DNA of 24,162 nucleotides, from contig CAZFPA010000029.1 of assembly GCA_964520975.1 (NCBI GenBank), positions 1 through 24,162 of the forward strand, read 5' to 3'. The notes under the pieces were generated by a model that made no database searches, was not told the origin of the DNA, and was given only the letters and a program-made list of their open reading frames with translations. Made by a program: the position numbers and the translations under genes. Within the stretch, counting starts at the first letter, position 1. The number at the start of each line of letters is the position of its first letter. The DNA comes from CAZFPA01 sp964520975. Lineage in GTDB: Bacteria > Bacillota > Negativicutes > Selenomonadales > Selenomonadaceae. This document shows, piece by piece, positions 1 to 8,742 of this stretch.

Positions 1-16
1 CAGGGGGAACCTATAG

Positions 17-1369
17 ATGGCAAAAGGGAAGTCAATGGATATGCTGCACGGGCCGCTTTTGGGAAAATTGATGCTGCTTGCTGTGCCGATTGTGTTGTCG
101 AGTATCTTGCAGCAGCTTTTCAATACGGCGGACATCGCGGTGGCGGGGAAGTTCATCTCGAGCGGGGCGATGGCGGCTGTTGGCAGCAATGCACCGGTGA
201 TCAGTCTGTTTATCAGTCTGGTTGTCGGCCTGTCCATTGGGGCGAATGTGCTGGTGGCGGCAAAGATCGGTCAGAAGAAATACGATGCCGTCGGGACCTC
301 GGTGCAGACTTCGATGAGTATTGCGCTGGTGGTCGGGGTGGCGATGGTTTTCCTCGGACTGCTTATCGCGCGGCCGATTCTTGAGCTTATGGCGGCGCCG
401 GCAGATATCATCGATATGGCGGAGCTGTATTTGCAGATTTATTTTCTCGGCATGCCATTCATCATGATTTATAATTTCGGCAGCGCTGTCCTGCGGGCGG
501 ACGGGGATTCGCGGCGGCCGCTTTACTGCCTGGTCGTATCGAGCCTGAGCAATCTGGTCATGGATCTGCTTTTTTCGGCGGTGCTTCCCTGGGGGATTGC
601 GGGCATTGCGCTGGCAACGACGATTGCCAATGGTATCAGTGCCGGACTCATTCTGTACTATCTGGTGAAGGAAAAGGGCTATCTGCATTTGTCGCTTCGT
701 GACTTTCAGCTGGAGCGCCGCAGTATACGGCAGATTGTTTCCATCGGCGGACCGGCTGGTATTCAGGGCGTGGTGTTTTCCCTTTCCAATGTGGTCATCC
801 AGGCGGCTATCAACAGTTTTGGCTCGGATGCGGTGGCCGGGGTGTCAGCGGCGTTGAATTTTGAGTTCTTTACGTATTATATTGTGAGCGGCTTTGCCCA
901 GGCGGCGGTGACGTTCACCAGCCAGAATTATGCTGTGCGGAATTTTGCCCGGTGCCGGGAGATCTTCCGTCTGTCGCAGATTGCGGCTATTGGCTTTACA
1001 GCTATTCTCTCGGGCGTATTTATTTTTTTCCGTTACCCGTTGCTGCATGTTTTTACGGTGGATGCCGGGGTTATGGACTACGCGCTCATCCGTCTGCTCA
1101 TCGTGACAACGTTGGAATTCATGACCTCGCTGTATGAGATTCCAGGCTCCTGCCTGCGTGGTATGGGCGTGTCGCTGCTGCCGGCAATCGAGACGCTTTT
1201 CGGTTCCTGCCTGCTGCGCATTGCGTTTATTCTGACCATCTTTTGGCGCATGCCGGATTTCACCCTGCTCACGGTGATCTATCCGATCACCTGGCTCATT
1301 ACGGGAGCGATGGTCATGGGCAGCTATTTCATCATCCGGCGCCGGCTGTTTGCTGTTCGGCAGGCGTGA
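17..1369 (+). CDS. MATE family efflux transporter
   Basis: This 450-residue integral membrane protein should exchange cations (Na+ or H+) for drugs or metabolites across the inner membrane. It shows the usual MATE opening (MDMLHGPLLGKLM, then PIVLSSILQQLFNTADIAVAG at about residues 24-44) and about twelve hydrophobic segments in two similar halves, at normal family length. The second half opens with a matching segment (IVSIGGPAGIQGVVFSLSN, about residue 240). ATG 17 has a GGGGA element at bases 5-9, and an internal ATG at 35 (MDML) is a possible alternative start. A hairpin follows the stop codon. The family assignment is secure, but the substrate cannot be told from sequence, and no regulator adjoins it inside the window. 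Confidence 0.93.
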   Translation: MAKGKSMDMLHGPLLGKLMLLAVPIVLSSILQQLFNTADIAVAGKFISSGAMAAVGSNAPVISLFISLVVGLSIGANVLVAAKIGQKKYDAVGTSVQTSMSIALVVGVAMVFLGLLIARPILELMAAPADIIDMAELYLQIYFLGMPFIMIYNFGSAVLRADGDSRRPLYCLVVSSLSNLVMDLLFSAVLPWGIAGIALATTIANGISAGLILYYLVKEKGYLHLSLRDFQLERRSIRQIVSIGGPAGIQGVVFSLSNVVIQAAINSFGSDAVAGVSAALNFEFFTYYIVSGFAQAAVTFTSQNYAVRNFARCREIFRLSQIAAIGFTAILSGVFIFFRYPLLHVFTVDAGVMDYALIRLLIVTTLEFMTSLYEIPGSCLRGMGVSLLPAIETLFGSCLLRIAFILTIFWRMPDFTLLTVIYPITWLITGAMVMGSYFIIRRRLFAVRQA

Positions 1370-1402
1370 TTTTACAAAAGCATAGAAAAGTGGAATTAAA
1401 TT

Positions 1403-1431
1403 CCCCCAGCGTCATTTTCTGTCGCTGGGGG
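1403..1431 (+). terminator. Hairpin after the MATE gene, probable terminator
   Basis: A perfect 9-bp stem (CCCCCAGCG at 1403-1411 with CGCTGGGGG at 1423-1431) closes an 11-base loop 33 bases after the MATE stop. The following bases are only mildly T-rich (ATGTTATTCT), so termination may be partial, with read-through into the small gene at 1487. Confidence 0.5.
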
Positions 1432-1486
1432 ATGTTATTCTGTAATAAAATCAAGCGGACTTGCTTTTGAAAGGAGCGAGATCTCT

Positions 1487-1732
1487 ATGGGGTACGCGAT
1501 ATTTTTTCTGATGCTTTATGTCTGGCTGGGCGGGCGTACAAAGACCGTATATGTGCCGAAGCCGCCGATGATCCGGGAAGATGAGATTACGGAGCGCATT
1601 GATGAAATGGTGGAGGGGCAGGCGGATGATGAGCGCGGCTGTGTGTACGTAGAGGCTTATATCACTGGCTATTATGATGCGTTGCGGGATCTTCACGCAA
1701 CGATTGTGAAGAATGGGCCGGTGGTGAAATAG
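1487..1732 (+). CDS. Small membrane-anchored protein of unknown function
   Basis: This 81-residue protein belongs to no family I recognise. Residues 2-14 (GYAIFFLMLYVWL) form one hydrophobic segment, probably an N-terminal anchor. A short basic and proline-containing stretch follows, then an acidic helical part (about residues 28-50) and a tyrosine-containing end (VEAYITGYYDALRDL). The start is well supported: AAGGAG at 1471-1476 lies 10 bases before the ATG. It sits alone between the hairpin after the MATE gene and a strong terminator, so it is either a single-gene unit or a weak read-through partner of the pump. The good ribosome binding site and the terminator argue that it is a real gene. 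Confidence 0.7.
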   Translation: MGYAIFFLMLYVWLGGRTKTVYVPKPPMIREDEITERIDEMVEGQADDERGCVYVEAYITGYYDALRDLHATIVKNGPVVK

Positions 1733-1754
1733 AATGGGAAACGTACGGAACGGA

Positions 1755-1790
1755 GCCGCGGCGTGTCAATCAGCGTCGCGGCATTATTTT
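1755..1790 (+). terminator. Intrinsic terminator of the small gene at 1487
   Basis: The stem GCCGCGGCG (1755-1763) pairs with CGTCGCGGC (1774-1782), nine pairs with one G-U, around a 10-base loop. ATTATTTT follows. It lies 22 bases after the stop codon. Confidence 0.75.
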
Positions 1791-1911
1791 GGAGTAAAAA
1801 GAATAAAAGCATAGGATTTTTTCCGGCCGGCCGCGAATATAAACTCAAAAAGAATGCTGCGCTGGTTGCAGGCGGCGTGCATATTTCACAATCTTCAGAG
1901 GAGGCTGAAAA

Positions 1912-2856
1912 ATGGCTATGATTCGGAGACTATGGATTTTTTCTGTGTTGCTGGGGCTGTGTATGATACTGCAGGGGCCGGTTGTCATGGCGGCGGAGCT
2001 GCCGCCGGCGAATACGCAGGGGACGGATCGCAAGTGGCTGGATGTTCCCTATGCGACGGAATCCGCGTCGCAAAAGCTGGATATTTATTTGCCCAAGGAG
2101 GGAAAAGGGCCGTTCCCGGTCATTCTCGCTATTCATGGCGGGGCCTTTTATACCGGGGATAAGGGGAATATGGAGGTCGATGGTCAGCTCGTAGGGCTGA
2201 ATCATGGCTATGCCGTGGTTTCTATGAATTATCGGTTGAGCAATGAGGCGACCTTCCCGGCACCTGTTCTCGATGCCAAGGCGGCGGTGCGTTTCTTGCG
2301 GGCGCATGCAGCCGAATATCAGCTGGATGGACAGCGGATTGCGGCCTGGGGGGATTCGGCCGGAGCGAATATTGCCGCACTTTTGGGGACAACGGCAGGG
2401 CATCCGGAGCTTGAGGATCTGAGCCAGGGCAATGCGGGCGAGAGCTCCCGTGTCGTCGCGGTGGTTGCCTGGTTCCCCCCGGTGGATTATCTGCAGGAGG
2501 ACGCGCAGTTCAGGGCGCGGGGCATTACGCCTTTTGCCTGGGCGGACAAGCCGGATTCGTATATTGCCAAATACATGGGCGCGCCGATTCAGGCGATTTC
2601 CGGTCTGATGCGCTTTGCCAACCCGGAGAGTTACATCAGCAGGGATACGGTGCCGTTCCTCATTGAAAATGGCGGCAAGGATACGGTTGTGCCGACGGAG
2701 CAGGGGCGGGACTTTGCCGCGAAGCTGCAGGCTGTCATTGGCGCTGACCGGGTGACGTATATTTGTCTGCCGGAGGCAGAGCATCGGGTCGTGCATTTCA
2801 TGGGACAGGAGAACATGGAGAAGGTGTTTGGCTTCCTGGATCGGTATTTAAAATAA
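1912..2856 (+). CDS. Exported alpha/beta-hydrolase, carboxylesterase/acetyl-esterase type
   Basis: This 314-residue secreted hydrolase should cleave ester bonds. The N-terminus is a Sec signal peptide (basic MAMIRR, hydrophobic core to about residue 26, probable cleavage after VMAA). The oxyanion-hole motif HGGAF is at residues 75-79 and the nucleophile elbow GDSAGA at 147-152, with Ser149. The rest of the triad is probably Asp257 (in GGKDTVVP) and His291 (in AEHRVVH). This is the arrangement of HSL/BD-FAE-type esterases that act on acetylated or feruloylated carbohydrates or on small esters; the actual substrate is inferred only. AGAGGAGG at 1897-1904 fixes the ATG at 1912. The next gene starts 22 bases after the stop, so the two are probably one operon of exported enzymes. 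Confidence 0.88.
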   Translation: MAMIRRLWIFSVLLGLCMILQGPVVMAAELPPANTQGTDRKWLDVPYATESASQKLDIYLPKEGKGPFPVILAIHGGAFYTGDKGNMEVDGQLVGLNHGYAVVSMNYRLSNEATFPAPVLDAKAAVRFLRAHAAEYQLDGQRIAAWGDSAGANIAALLGTTAGHPELEDLSQGNAGESSRVVAVVAWFPPVDYLQEDAQFRARGITPFAWADKPDSYIAKYMGAPIQAISGLMRFANPESYISRDTVPFLIENGGKDTVVPTEQGRDFAAKLQAVIGADRVTYICLPEAEHRVVHFMGQENMEKVFGFLDRYLK

Positions 2857-2878
2857 GGTCAAGAAAGGTGGAGCGGAT

Positions 2879-4357
2879 ATGTATATTCCTATTTCGCGAA
2901 GGGATTTCATGAAATTGACAGGGGCGGTGACCGTCGGAGCACTGGCCGGTCCGGGCTTTTTTTCCTCGATGGGTGAGGCCGCGGCGCCTGCGCCGAGTGA
3001 GGGCACCATTTCGTATGGCGGACGGAAGATCCCGCTGCTTTATGAGGCGGATTGCTGCGTCGTAGGCGGCGGGCCATCCGGTACTGCGGCGGCCATCAAT
3101 GCCGCAAAGAATGGCGCGAAAACCGTGCTCATCGAGCGGGGCGTCGCGCTTGGCGGCATGCAGACACTGGGGCTTGTGCAGCCTTTTATGCCGACGCTTG
3201 CACCGCAGAGCGATACGCCATATCTGAAACGGGTAAAGACCAAAATGCGCGAGCATGGTATTGAGATGTCGGATGGTGTTACGGAGTACGGCTGGAGCAA
3301 TCCGGAGATGCTGGCAACGGTCTATGATGAGCTGTGTGCAGAGGCCGGGGTGGAGGTGCTCTATCATACGGTACTGGTGGATACCATCATGGAGCAGCAG
3401 CAAATAAAAATGTGCGTGGTGCAGACGATTGCCGGACTTGCGGCAGTGGCGGCGAAGGTATTCATTGATGGCTCGGGAGATGCGCTGCTGGCAAGGCTCG
3501 CGGGGGTGCCGACGGAAAAGGGCTCGGAAAAGACGGGGCGCAACCAGGCCATGAGCTTTCGCTTCGAGATGGGCGGTATCGATATAGACCGCCTGTATGC
3601 CTTCGATGCGGTGGAGCTGCAGGATACCTGGTGCAAAACAAAGCCGCCGTATTTTGAAATCGCTGAGGCCAGGGGACGGACGAAGCGGTATAAGCTGGAG
3701 GACTTTTTCCAGCGTGGTGTGGCCTCGGGTGATCTGAAGCCGGAGGATGCCGCGTACATTCAGGCGTTTACGATTATCGGCAAGCCGGGTACGATGTCGA
3801 TGAATTGTCCGGAGCTGCCGCCGCAGTTCTGTGCGACCGACCCGCTTTCGTACAGCCGGGCGGTGAGCTATGGCCGTGCGATGATCCGGCGGATCAGTCA
3901 GTATCTGGTGAAGACCATGCCGGGCTTTGAGCACGCCTATATCAGCCGGGAGGCGTCTATGCTGGGAGCGCGTGAGTCCTGGCGCATCCGCGGCAAGTAC
4001 TACATGACCGAGGATGACTATCATAACCGCAGCCGTTTTACGGACGCGGTGGCCAGGACCGCCTGGTATATCGATGCCCATGGCGAGCGGGTAGATAAAG
4101 AGCTGCCCGCAGGTGAATTCTACGAGATACCATACCGGGCACTGATCACGGAAAATGTGCCGAATCTCATCGTGGCAGGCCGCTGCATCAGCGCGAGCTT
4201 TGTGCTGCAGGCTTCGATGCGCATCCAGCCCACCTGCATGAGCATCGGTGAGGCGGCAGGAATCGCCGCGGCCTGGGGACTCAGCAAGGGTGTTCCGGTC
4301 AACGCGATCAAGTGGGAAGAGCTTCCGCGTGAGCAGCGCAGCTATTGCGGAGCTTGA
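2879..4357 (+). CDS. Tat-exported FAD-dependent oxidoreductase
   Basis: This 492-residue flavoprotein of the FAD_oxidored type is probably folded with FAD in the cytoplasm and exported by Tat. The twin-arginine motif SRRDFMK is at residues 6-12, with a hydrophobic stretch after it and an alanine-rich cleavage region near residue 35. The dinucleotide-binding fold starts at about residue 58, with GGGPSG at 63-68 and an acidic strand end (LIERG, 84-88). The C-terminal FAD-contacting block runs through NLIVAGRCISAS (about 430-441) and SIGEAAGIAAA (about 456-466). AAGGTGGAG at 2864-2873 supports ATG 2879, and only this start keeps the twin arginines. The electron partner and substrate are unknown. 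Pairing with the upstream esterase suggests consecutive steps on one extracellular compound, which is inference. Confidence 0.88.
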   Translation: MYIPISRRDFMKLTGAVTVGALAGPGFFSSMGEAAAPAPSEGTISYGGRKIPLLYEADCCVVGGGPSGTAAAINAAKNGAKTVLIERGVALGGMQTLGLVQPFMPTLAPQSDTPYLKRVKTKMREHGIEMSDGVTEYGWSNPEMLATVYDELCAEAGVEVLYHTVLVDTIMEQQQIKMCVVQTIAGLAAVAAKVFIDGSGDALLARLAGVPTEKGSEKTGRNQAMSFRFEMGGIDIDRLYAFDAVELQDTWCKTKPPYFEIAEARGRTKRYKLEDFFQRGVASGDLKPEDAAYIQAFTIIGKPGTMSMNCPELPPQFCATDPLSYSRAVSYGRAMIRRISQYLVKTMPGFEHAYISREASMLGARESWRIRGKYYMTEDDYHNRSRFTDAVARTAWYIDAHGERVDKELPAGEFYEIPYRALITENVPNLIVAGRCISASFVLQASMRIQPTCMSIGEAAGIAAAWGLSKGVPVNAIKWEELPREQRSYCGA

Positions 4358-4369
4358 TGATTGAAGAAT

Positions 4370-4416
4370 ACGGGAGCAGAAATCCATCGTTGGTGACGGG
4401 AATCTGCTCCCGTTTT
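4370..4416 (+). terminator. Intrinsic terminator of the esterase-oxidoreductase operon
   Basis: ACGGGAGCAGA (4370-4380) pairs perfectly with TCTGCTCCCGT (4403-4413) around a 22-base loop, followed by TTTG. It begins 12 bases after the oxidoreductase stop. Confidence 0.8.
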
Positions 4417-4468
4417 GTAATACTTTGTTCTCCCGTGCGTAAAAACAGTAAAGACGATAAGAGACGGG

Positions 4469-5677
4469 GTGTTGATTTTGAAACGGATTTTATTATGTAT
4501 GCTGGGGCTATTCCTGCTTATGACTTCAACGGCGTATGCCTATCCGGATGCCATCTGGCTGGACCATTCCAGCCACGAACTGGTTGCCGGGCATAAGGGG
4601 GCCATCATTTCAGTGGGACAGGGAAATCTGGACGCTGCCCAGCTGGGGGCTGCCCGGTCCAAGTCGCTTACCATCCAGTGGATTCTGGCCAATGATGTGG
4701 ACCCGGCGGCGACACCTGAGGAAATCGGCCGGCAGCTTGCCGGCAAGGTCAATTTCTTTGTCATCACAACCTACAAATTGATGCCGGAAGTCCATGAACG
4801 TTTTTCCGGGGTTCGTCAGTCTTATACGAATCGGGAATGGACGGATGTTACGTACAAGGAAAATCAGATGGCCATGCCAAAAAGCCGGCGGCAATGGACG
4901 GAAGATGAGTGGTCCCATACGGAATATGTAGATATTCCGGCGAGCACTTTCGACACTGTTCCCGTGTATGTTGTGCGCAGGATTTATGATATGAGCGGCA
5001 AGCTCATTGCCGCGCATGGTCACCGGCTGGAGTCAGAAAGCTTCGAGCGGACCTTTGCGGATAGTGCGGGTGGTTTTTTCGGCGGGGTCATGAACAATCT
5101 CATGAACAATAGCAACGATCCGTATAAAAGGATAGACGTGTCGGCCAATGAATGGACGGCACCGGGCTATAGTCTGCACAACAAGGCCAGTATTTATCTG
5201 GCACCTGTGACCGTAGCGGCGGCGGATATAGCAGATTTTCCCGCCTATGCACTGGCCTTTGAGAATGCGGCTATGTTGCAGGCCGCCAATCGTCTGCATG
5301 GCGTCATGGTAACCCATAATGAATATGCGCCGCTGCGGATGGAAATCGATGTAGCCAATTTTGATAATACCTATGAGCGGGCAGAGGCGCATTACAGTCT
5401 GGAAGATGAAACGCGTACCGACTATACGGATATCGCGCATGATGATGACTGCTTCTCGGACACGCTGGAGGAGACCAGGCACTGGACAGAATGCACGACG
5501 TATCCGGGAACCTGTTACCTGAAGACGCATGTAACGCTGTCCATCAAGCTGTACGACCGTGATACGAACCAGCTGGTGTACAGCTATATCGGCAATACGG
5601 TAGAGGGGGAGACAATGGACGACCTTTACAGCATTTTAGAGGATTTCTACGGAAAATTAGGCAATAAAATCGGTTGA
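4469..5677 (+). CDS. Secreted protein of unknown function
   Basis: This protein of about 400 residues fits no family I recognise. The first 24 residues are a clear Sec signal peptide (KRILLCMLGLFLLMTSTAYA), so it acts outside the inner membrane. The start is uncertain: GTG 4469 opens the frame, but TTG 4478 gives the more typical MKRILL opening with GACGGGG 8 bases upstream. The mature part is polar and strand-rich, and its two halves show a weak likeness: YVVRRIYDMSGKLIAAHGH (about 167-185) against LSIKLYDRDTNQLVYSYIG (about 357-375). Two cysteine pairs are possible late in the protein (C328; C342/C349). It is monocistronic, bounded by terminators on both sides. Confidence 0.8.
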   Translation: MLILKRILLCMLGLFLLMTSTAYAYPDAIWLDHSSHELVAGHKGAIISVGQGNLDAAQLGAARSKSLTIQWILANDVDPAATPEEIGRQLAGKVNFFVITTYKLMPEVHERFSGVRQSYTNREWTDVTYKENQMAMPKSRRQWTEDEWSHTEYVDIPASTFDTVPVYVVRRIYDMSGKLIAAHGHRLESESFERTFADSAGGFFGGVMNNLMNNSNDPYKRIDVSANEWTAPGYSLHNKASIYLAPVTVAAADIADFPAYALAFENAAMLQAANRLHGVMVTHNEYAPLRMEIDVANFDNTYERAEAHYSLEDETRTDYTDIAHDDDCFSDTLEETRHWTECTTYPGTCYLKTHVTLSIKLYDRDTNQLVYSYIGNTVEGETMDDLYSILEDFYGKLGNKIG

Positions 5678-5694
5678 GCCCCGGCGGCTGGTTG

Positions 5695-5727
5695 GGAGAT
5701 GCAGATCTGTATCTCCTGATTTTTTTT
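5695..5727 (+). terminator. Strong intrinsic terminator
   Basis: GGAGATGCA (5695-5703) pairs with TGTATCTCC (5708-5716), with one G-U, around a tiny GATC loop, followed by TGATTTTTTTT (eight T). It ends the secreted-protein gene at 4469. Confidence 0.87.
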
Positions 5728-5913
5728 GTGCTTTTTAGGCGCAGCTGCGTCTGAAATATTTTCTGTTTTTGGGGAAAAGCATACAGGAATCATTCTATTC
5801 GGCTCGAATTATATAGAAAGAAGAGAACGGAACTTTTCAAACATTCAGTACCTTGTCCGGGGGCCTGTTTTAGCGGAAAACAGTGAATTTAATAGAGACA
5901 GGAGGGAATCGCA

Positions 5914-8712
5914 GTGTTGTACAGCGGTGTGGAAATAAAACGAGCGGATTTGCTGCAAAAACTCTTGGATACAACACAGACGATGATTTTCTGGAAGGAT
6001 ACAGAACGTCGTTTTGTGGGGGTGAACCAGGCTTTTTTGGATTATTATGGCTTTGCCGGACAGGAAGAGCTCATTGGAAAAACAGATGAGGAAATGGGCT
6101 GGCACTCCAACCCGGACCCCTTCGAAAACGATGAATGGCAGATCCTGCGGCAGGGAATCTCGACGCACATGGTCCATGGGAAATGTGTGGCACGTGGAGA
6201 GGAACGGGATATCCTGGCCAGTAAGAAGCCGCTATATGCCAATGGGAAAATCATCGGTCTGGTCGGGAGCTTTATCGATATCACCAGACAGGTACGACAG
6301 AAAAATGAGATTGCCCGGCTGAACCGGAAGCTGGATGGTATTCCAGGCGGCATCGCGATCTACAACCGTCGCTATGGAAAGCTGCACTGTATCAGTGTGA
6401 ATCAGTGCCTGCTGCAGCTGCTCGGGACCACATCAGAAGCGGTACTGGACAAGAATATCGATGAACTGCTGGATATGCACATGACAGCGGAGGAACAGGA
6501 GCGGTTCTACAAGGAATGTCCGACCCTGCGCGGAGAACATCGTCGGGCAGCCGGAACCTTTCAGTTCTATAACATCGAGAAGAAAAGCTATGTCTGGCTG
6601 CAGATGACCTGCCAGCTGGTGCGGGAGCCGAATGATGAGGAACGGGTGTATTGCGCCTATACCAATGTGGACAAGCTCATGCGGTATGAAAAGGAAGTGC
6701 TGGCCAGCCGCCATCTGGCCGAGGAGCGCTACGCGCATGCCATGCGCATCTTCGGAGAGGACCGGCCGCAGAACATCGTTGCGCGGGGCCATTATAATTT
6801 TACCCGGAATGAAGTGCTGTCCTATGCGGCCTATGCCAATGATGTCTATTCCTTCCCGCTGCCAATTTCTTATGATGAGGCCTTTGCGGGGATGATGGCG
6901 CTGTCTTATACGGAGAGGGATCGTTGCCTGCTGGAGAATAAAATGAATCGGCAGCATCTCCTGCAGGCCTTTGAGCAGGGGGATACGCATATCTGCGTAC
7001 GTTACCGGCGTTTGCTGCCGGCCAATGAGCCCGTCTGGCTGTCCATCGTGCTCGATGTTTTTGCCAATCCTCGGTCGGGAGATATCGAGGGGCTTTCCTA
7101 TGCGTATGATATCACGCTGCAGGTGCTGGAGGAGGCCATCATCAATCGTCTGGGGTATCTAGGCTATGATGAGCTGGGACTGGTATACGGCAGCAATGGC
7201 TTCTGGCGGTGCTACCAGTATGAGAAGGGACAGAAGGGACTGCGCTTCCGCGGACATACGAGCGGCTCATGGGATAAAGAGGTTGAGCGCTATATCCGGG
7301 AAGAGGTTCAGCCGGAGCAGGCTGAGCGGGTAAAGAAGGAATTGAACATACCGGCCATTCGCGAGAAGCTGGCGCAGCAGGCGGTGTATATTACGACGCA
7401 GACTACCCGTTTGCCGGATGGTGCGGTGCGACAAAAGGAAATCAAATTTTCGTATCTGAATGAAGTGAAGGACACTATTTTTTACTGTATGAGCGATATC
7501 ACGGAGCAGTTCGTACATGAGCATAAGCAGATTGCGGCGCTGAAGGCCGCCAAGCAGGAGGCGGAAGAGGCCAATGAGACGCGGGCGGCATTCTTTGCCA
7601 GTATCAGCCATGACATGCGTACGCCGCTGAATGGGGTGATCGGCTATACAGATCTCGCGCTGGAGGCGGCGGATATGGAAGGGGTGCAGAGCTACCTTTC
7701 GAAGATTCGCATATCGGGTAATCTGCTGCTGGCACTCATCAACGATGTGCTGGATTTTGGCAAATACCTGAGCCACAAGATCAAACTGAAGCAGGAGCCG
7801 GTGGGCATTGCGACAATCTGTGCGAATGTGGAAACTGTGATCCGGCCATTGGCGGATTACAAGACCATCACGTTTCAAATGGAGCGTGTCCATCCCTATG
7901 CCGGGCTGGTGTATGCGGATGCTCTGCGGCTGCAGCAGATCCTGGTAAATCTGCTGTCGAATGCGGTGAAATTCACTGCGTCCGGTGGGCAGGTCGAGTG
8001 CCAGATCACCGAGAAGGAGCAGGCCTCCCGCGTCTGGTGCTGTATTGTGGTAAAGGATAACGGAATCGGCATGGCGGAGGAGTTCCTGCCCCGCATCTTT
8101 GATCCCTATGCGCAGGAGGAGCGTTCCACGGCATCCAAGACCGTAGGAACAGGACTGGGAATGGCAATCGTCAAGCAGATTGTGGACTTGATGGACGGGA
8201 GCATTGAGGTGAAGAGCCGCATCGATGTCGGGACGGTTTTTACGGTGTATCTGGAGCTTGAAAAATACAGCGGGACGGATGTGCAGTCCGTGGTGGCCAC
8301 GGAGCTTGATTATATGGATATTCTGCGCGGCAAGCATGTATTGCTTTGCGAGGACAACGAGCTCAATGCAGAAATTGCCCAGCTGCTGTTGGAGCACTGG
8401 GGCATGATCGTGACCTGGGAGAAAAACGGAAAATTGGCGCTGGAGGCTGTACGCCAGGATGAAACGGCATACGATATCATCCTGATGGATAAGCGGATGG
8501 CTGTTATGGACGGGCTCGATGCGACGGTGGCAATCCGGGACCTGGAAGAAGCGAGCGGGCGGCATATCCCCATCATAGCAATGACCGGCGATGTGGATGA
8601 AGAGTCCATCAAGTCCTGTCTGGATGCCGGGATGGATGATCATGTGGGCAAGCCCATCAACCGCAGCGAGCTGGCCCGGTCTATGGTACGGCTGCTCAAA
8701 CAGCGGCATTGA
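5914..8712 (+). CDS. Cytoplasmic PAS-rich hybrid sensor histidine kinase
   Basis: This 932-residue protein has no membrane segment, so it senses an internal signal. The first PAS domain is at about residues 8-125, and two or three more PAS-like regions extend to about 540 (the third is only suggested by lengths and by phrases such as SYAYDIT). A coiled segment then leads to HisKA with the phospho-acceptor His566 in SHDMRTPLN. The ATPase domain has the N box (Asn679/Asn683), DNGIGM (from 715) and GTGLGM (from 745). The receiver has acidic residues E813/D814, phospho-acceptor Asp859 and Lys913. The receiver reads DKRMAVMDG where the family has DxRMPVMDG. It starts at GTG 5914 behind CAGGAGGG (5899-5906). 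The BvgS-like kinase follows 30 bases later, so the two are probably co-transcribed. Confidence 0.9.
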   Translation: MLYSGVEIKRADLLQKLLDTTQTMIFWKDTERRFVGVNQAFLDYYGFAGQEELIGKTDEEMGWHSNPDPFENDEWQILRQGISTHMVHGKCVARGEERDILASKKPLYANGKIIGLVGSFIDITRQVRQKNEIARLNRKLDGIPGGIAIYNRRYGKLHCISVNQCLLQLLGTTSEAVLDKNIDELLDMHMTAEEQERFYKECPTLRGEHRRAAGTFQFYNIEKKSYVWLQMTCQLVREPNDEERVYCAYTNVDKLMRYEKEVLASRHLAEERYAHAMRIFGEDRPQNIVARGHYNFTRNEVLSYAAYANDVYSFPLPISYDEAFAGMMALSYTERDRCLLENKMNRQHLLQAFEQGDTHICVRYRRLLPANEPVWLSIVLDVFANPRSGDIEGLSYAYDITLQVLEEAIINRLGYLGYDELGLVYGSNGFWRCYQYEKGQKGLRFRGHTSGSWDKEVERYIREEVQPEQAERVKKELNIPAIREKLAQQAVYITTQTTRLPDGAVRQKEIKFSYLNEVKDTIFYCMSDITEQFVHEHKQIAALKAAKQEAEEANETRAAFFASISHDMRTPLNGVIGYTDLALEAADMEGVQSYLSKIRISGNLLLALINDVLDFGKYLSHKIKLKQEPVGIATICANVETVIRPLADYKTITFQMERVHPYAGLVYADALRLQQILVNLLSNAVKFTASGGQVECQITEKEQASRVWCCIVVKDNGIGMAEEFLPRIFDPYAQEERSTASKTVGTGLGMAIVKQIVDLMDGSIEVKSRIDVGTVFTVYLELEKYSGTDVQSVVATELDYMDILRGKHVLLCEDNELNAEIAQLLLEHWGMIVTWEKNGKLALEAVRQDETAYDIILMDKRMAVMDGLDATVAIRDLEEASGRHIPIIAMTGDVDEESIKSCLDAGMDDHVGKPINRSELARSMVRLLKQRH

Positions 8713-8742
8713 GGTGTGTAGGCACAGCAAAGGAGGAGGAAA

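Noticed and set aside
1822..1843. Palindrome CCGGCCGG and a TATAAA before the esterase gene as a promoter/operator
   Set aside because: No acceptable -35 lies at the right distance, and the palindrome is simple GC repetition, so the case is too weak to list as a feature.
2798..4387. Minus-strand open frame of 529 codons opposite the FAD oxidoreductase
   Set aside because: Arg/His-rich antisense translation with no family signature. The plus strand has an undoubted Tat flavoprotein.
5726..5938. Short plus-strand frame before the PAS kinase
   Set aside because: It begins inside the T tract of a terminator, has no ribosome binding site and overlaps the well-supported GTG start at 5914.
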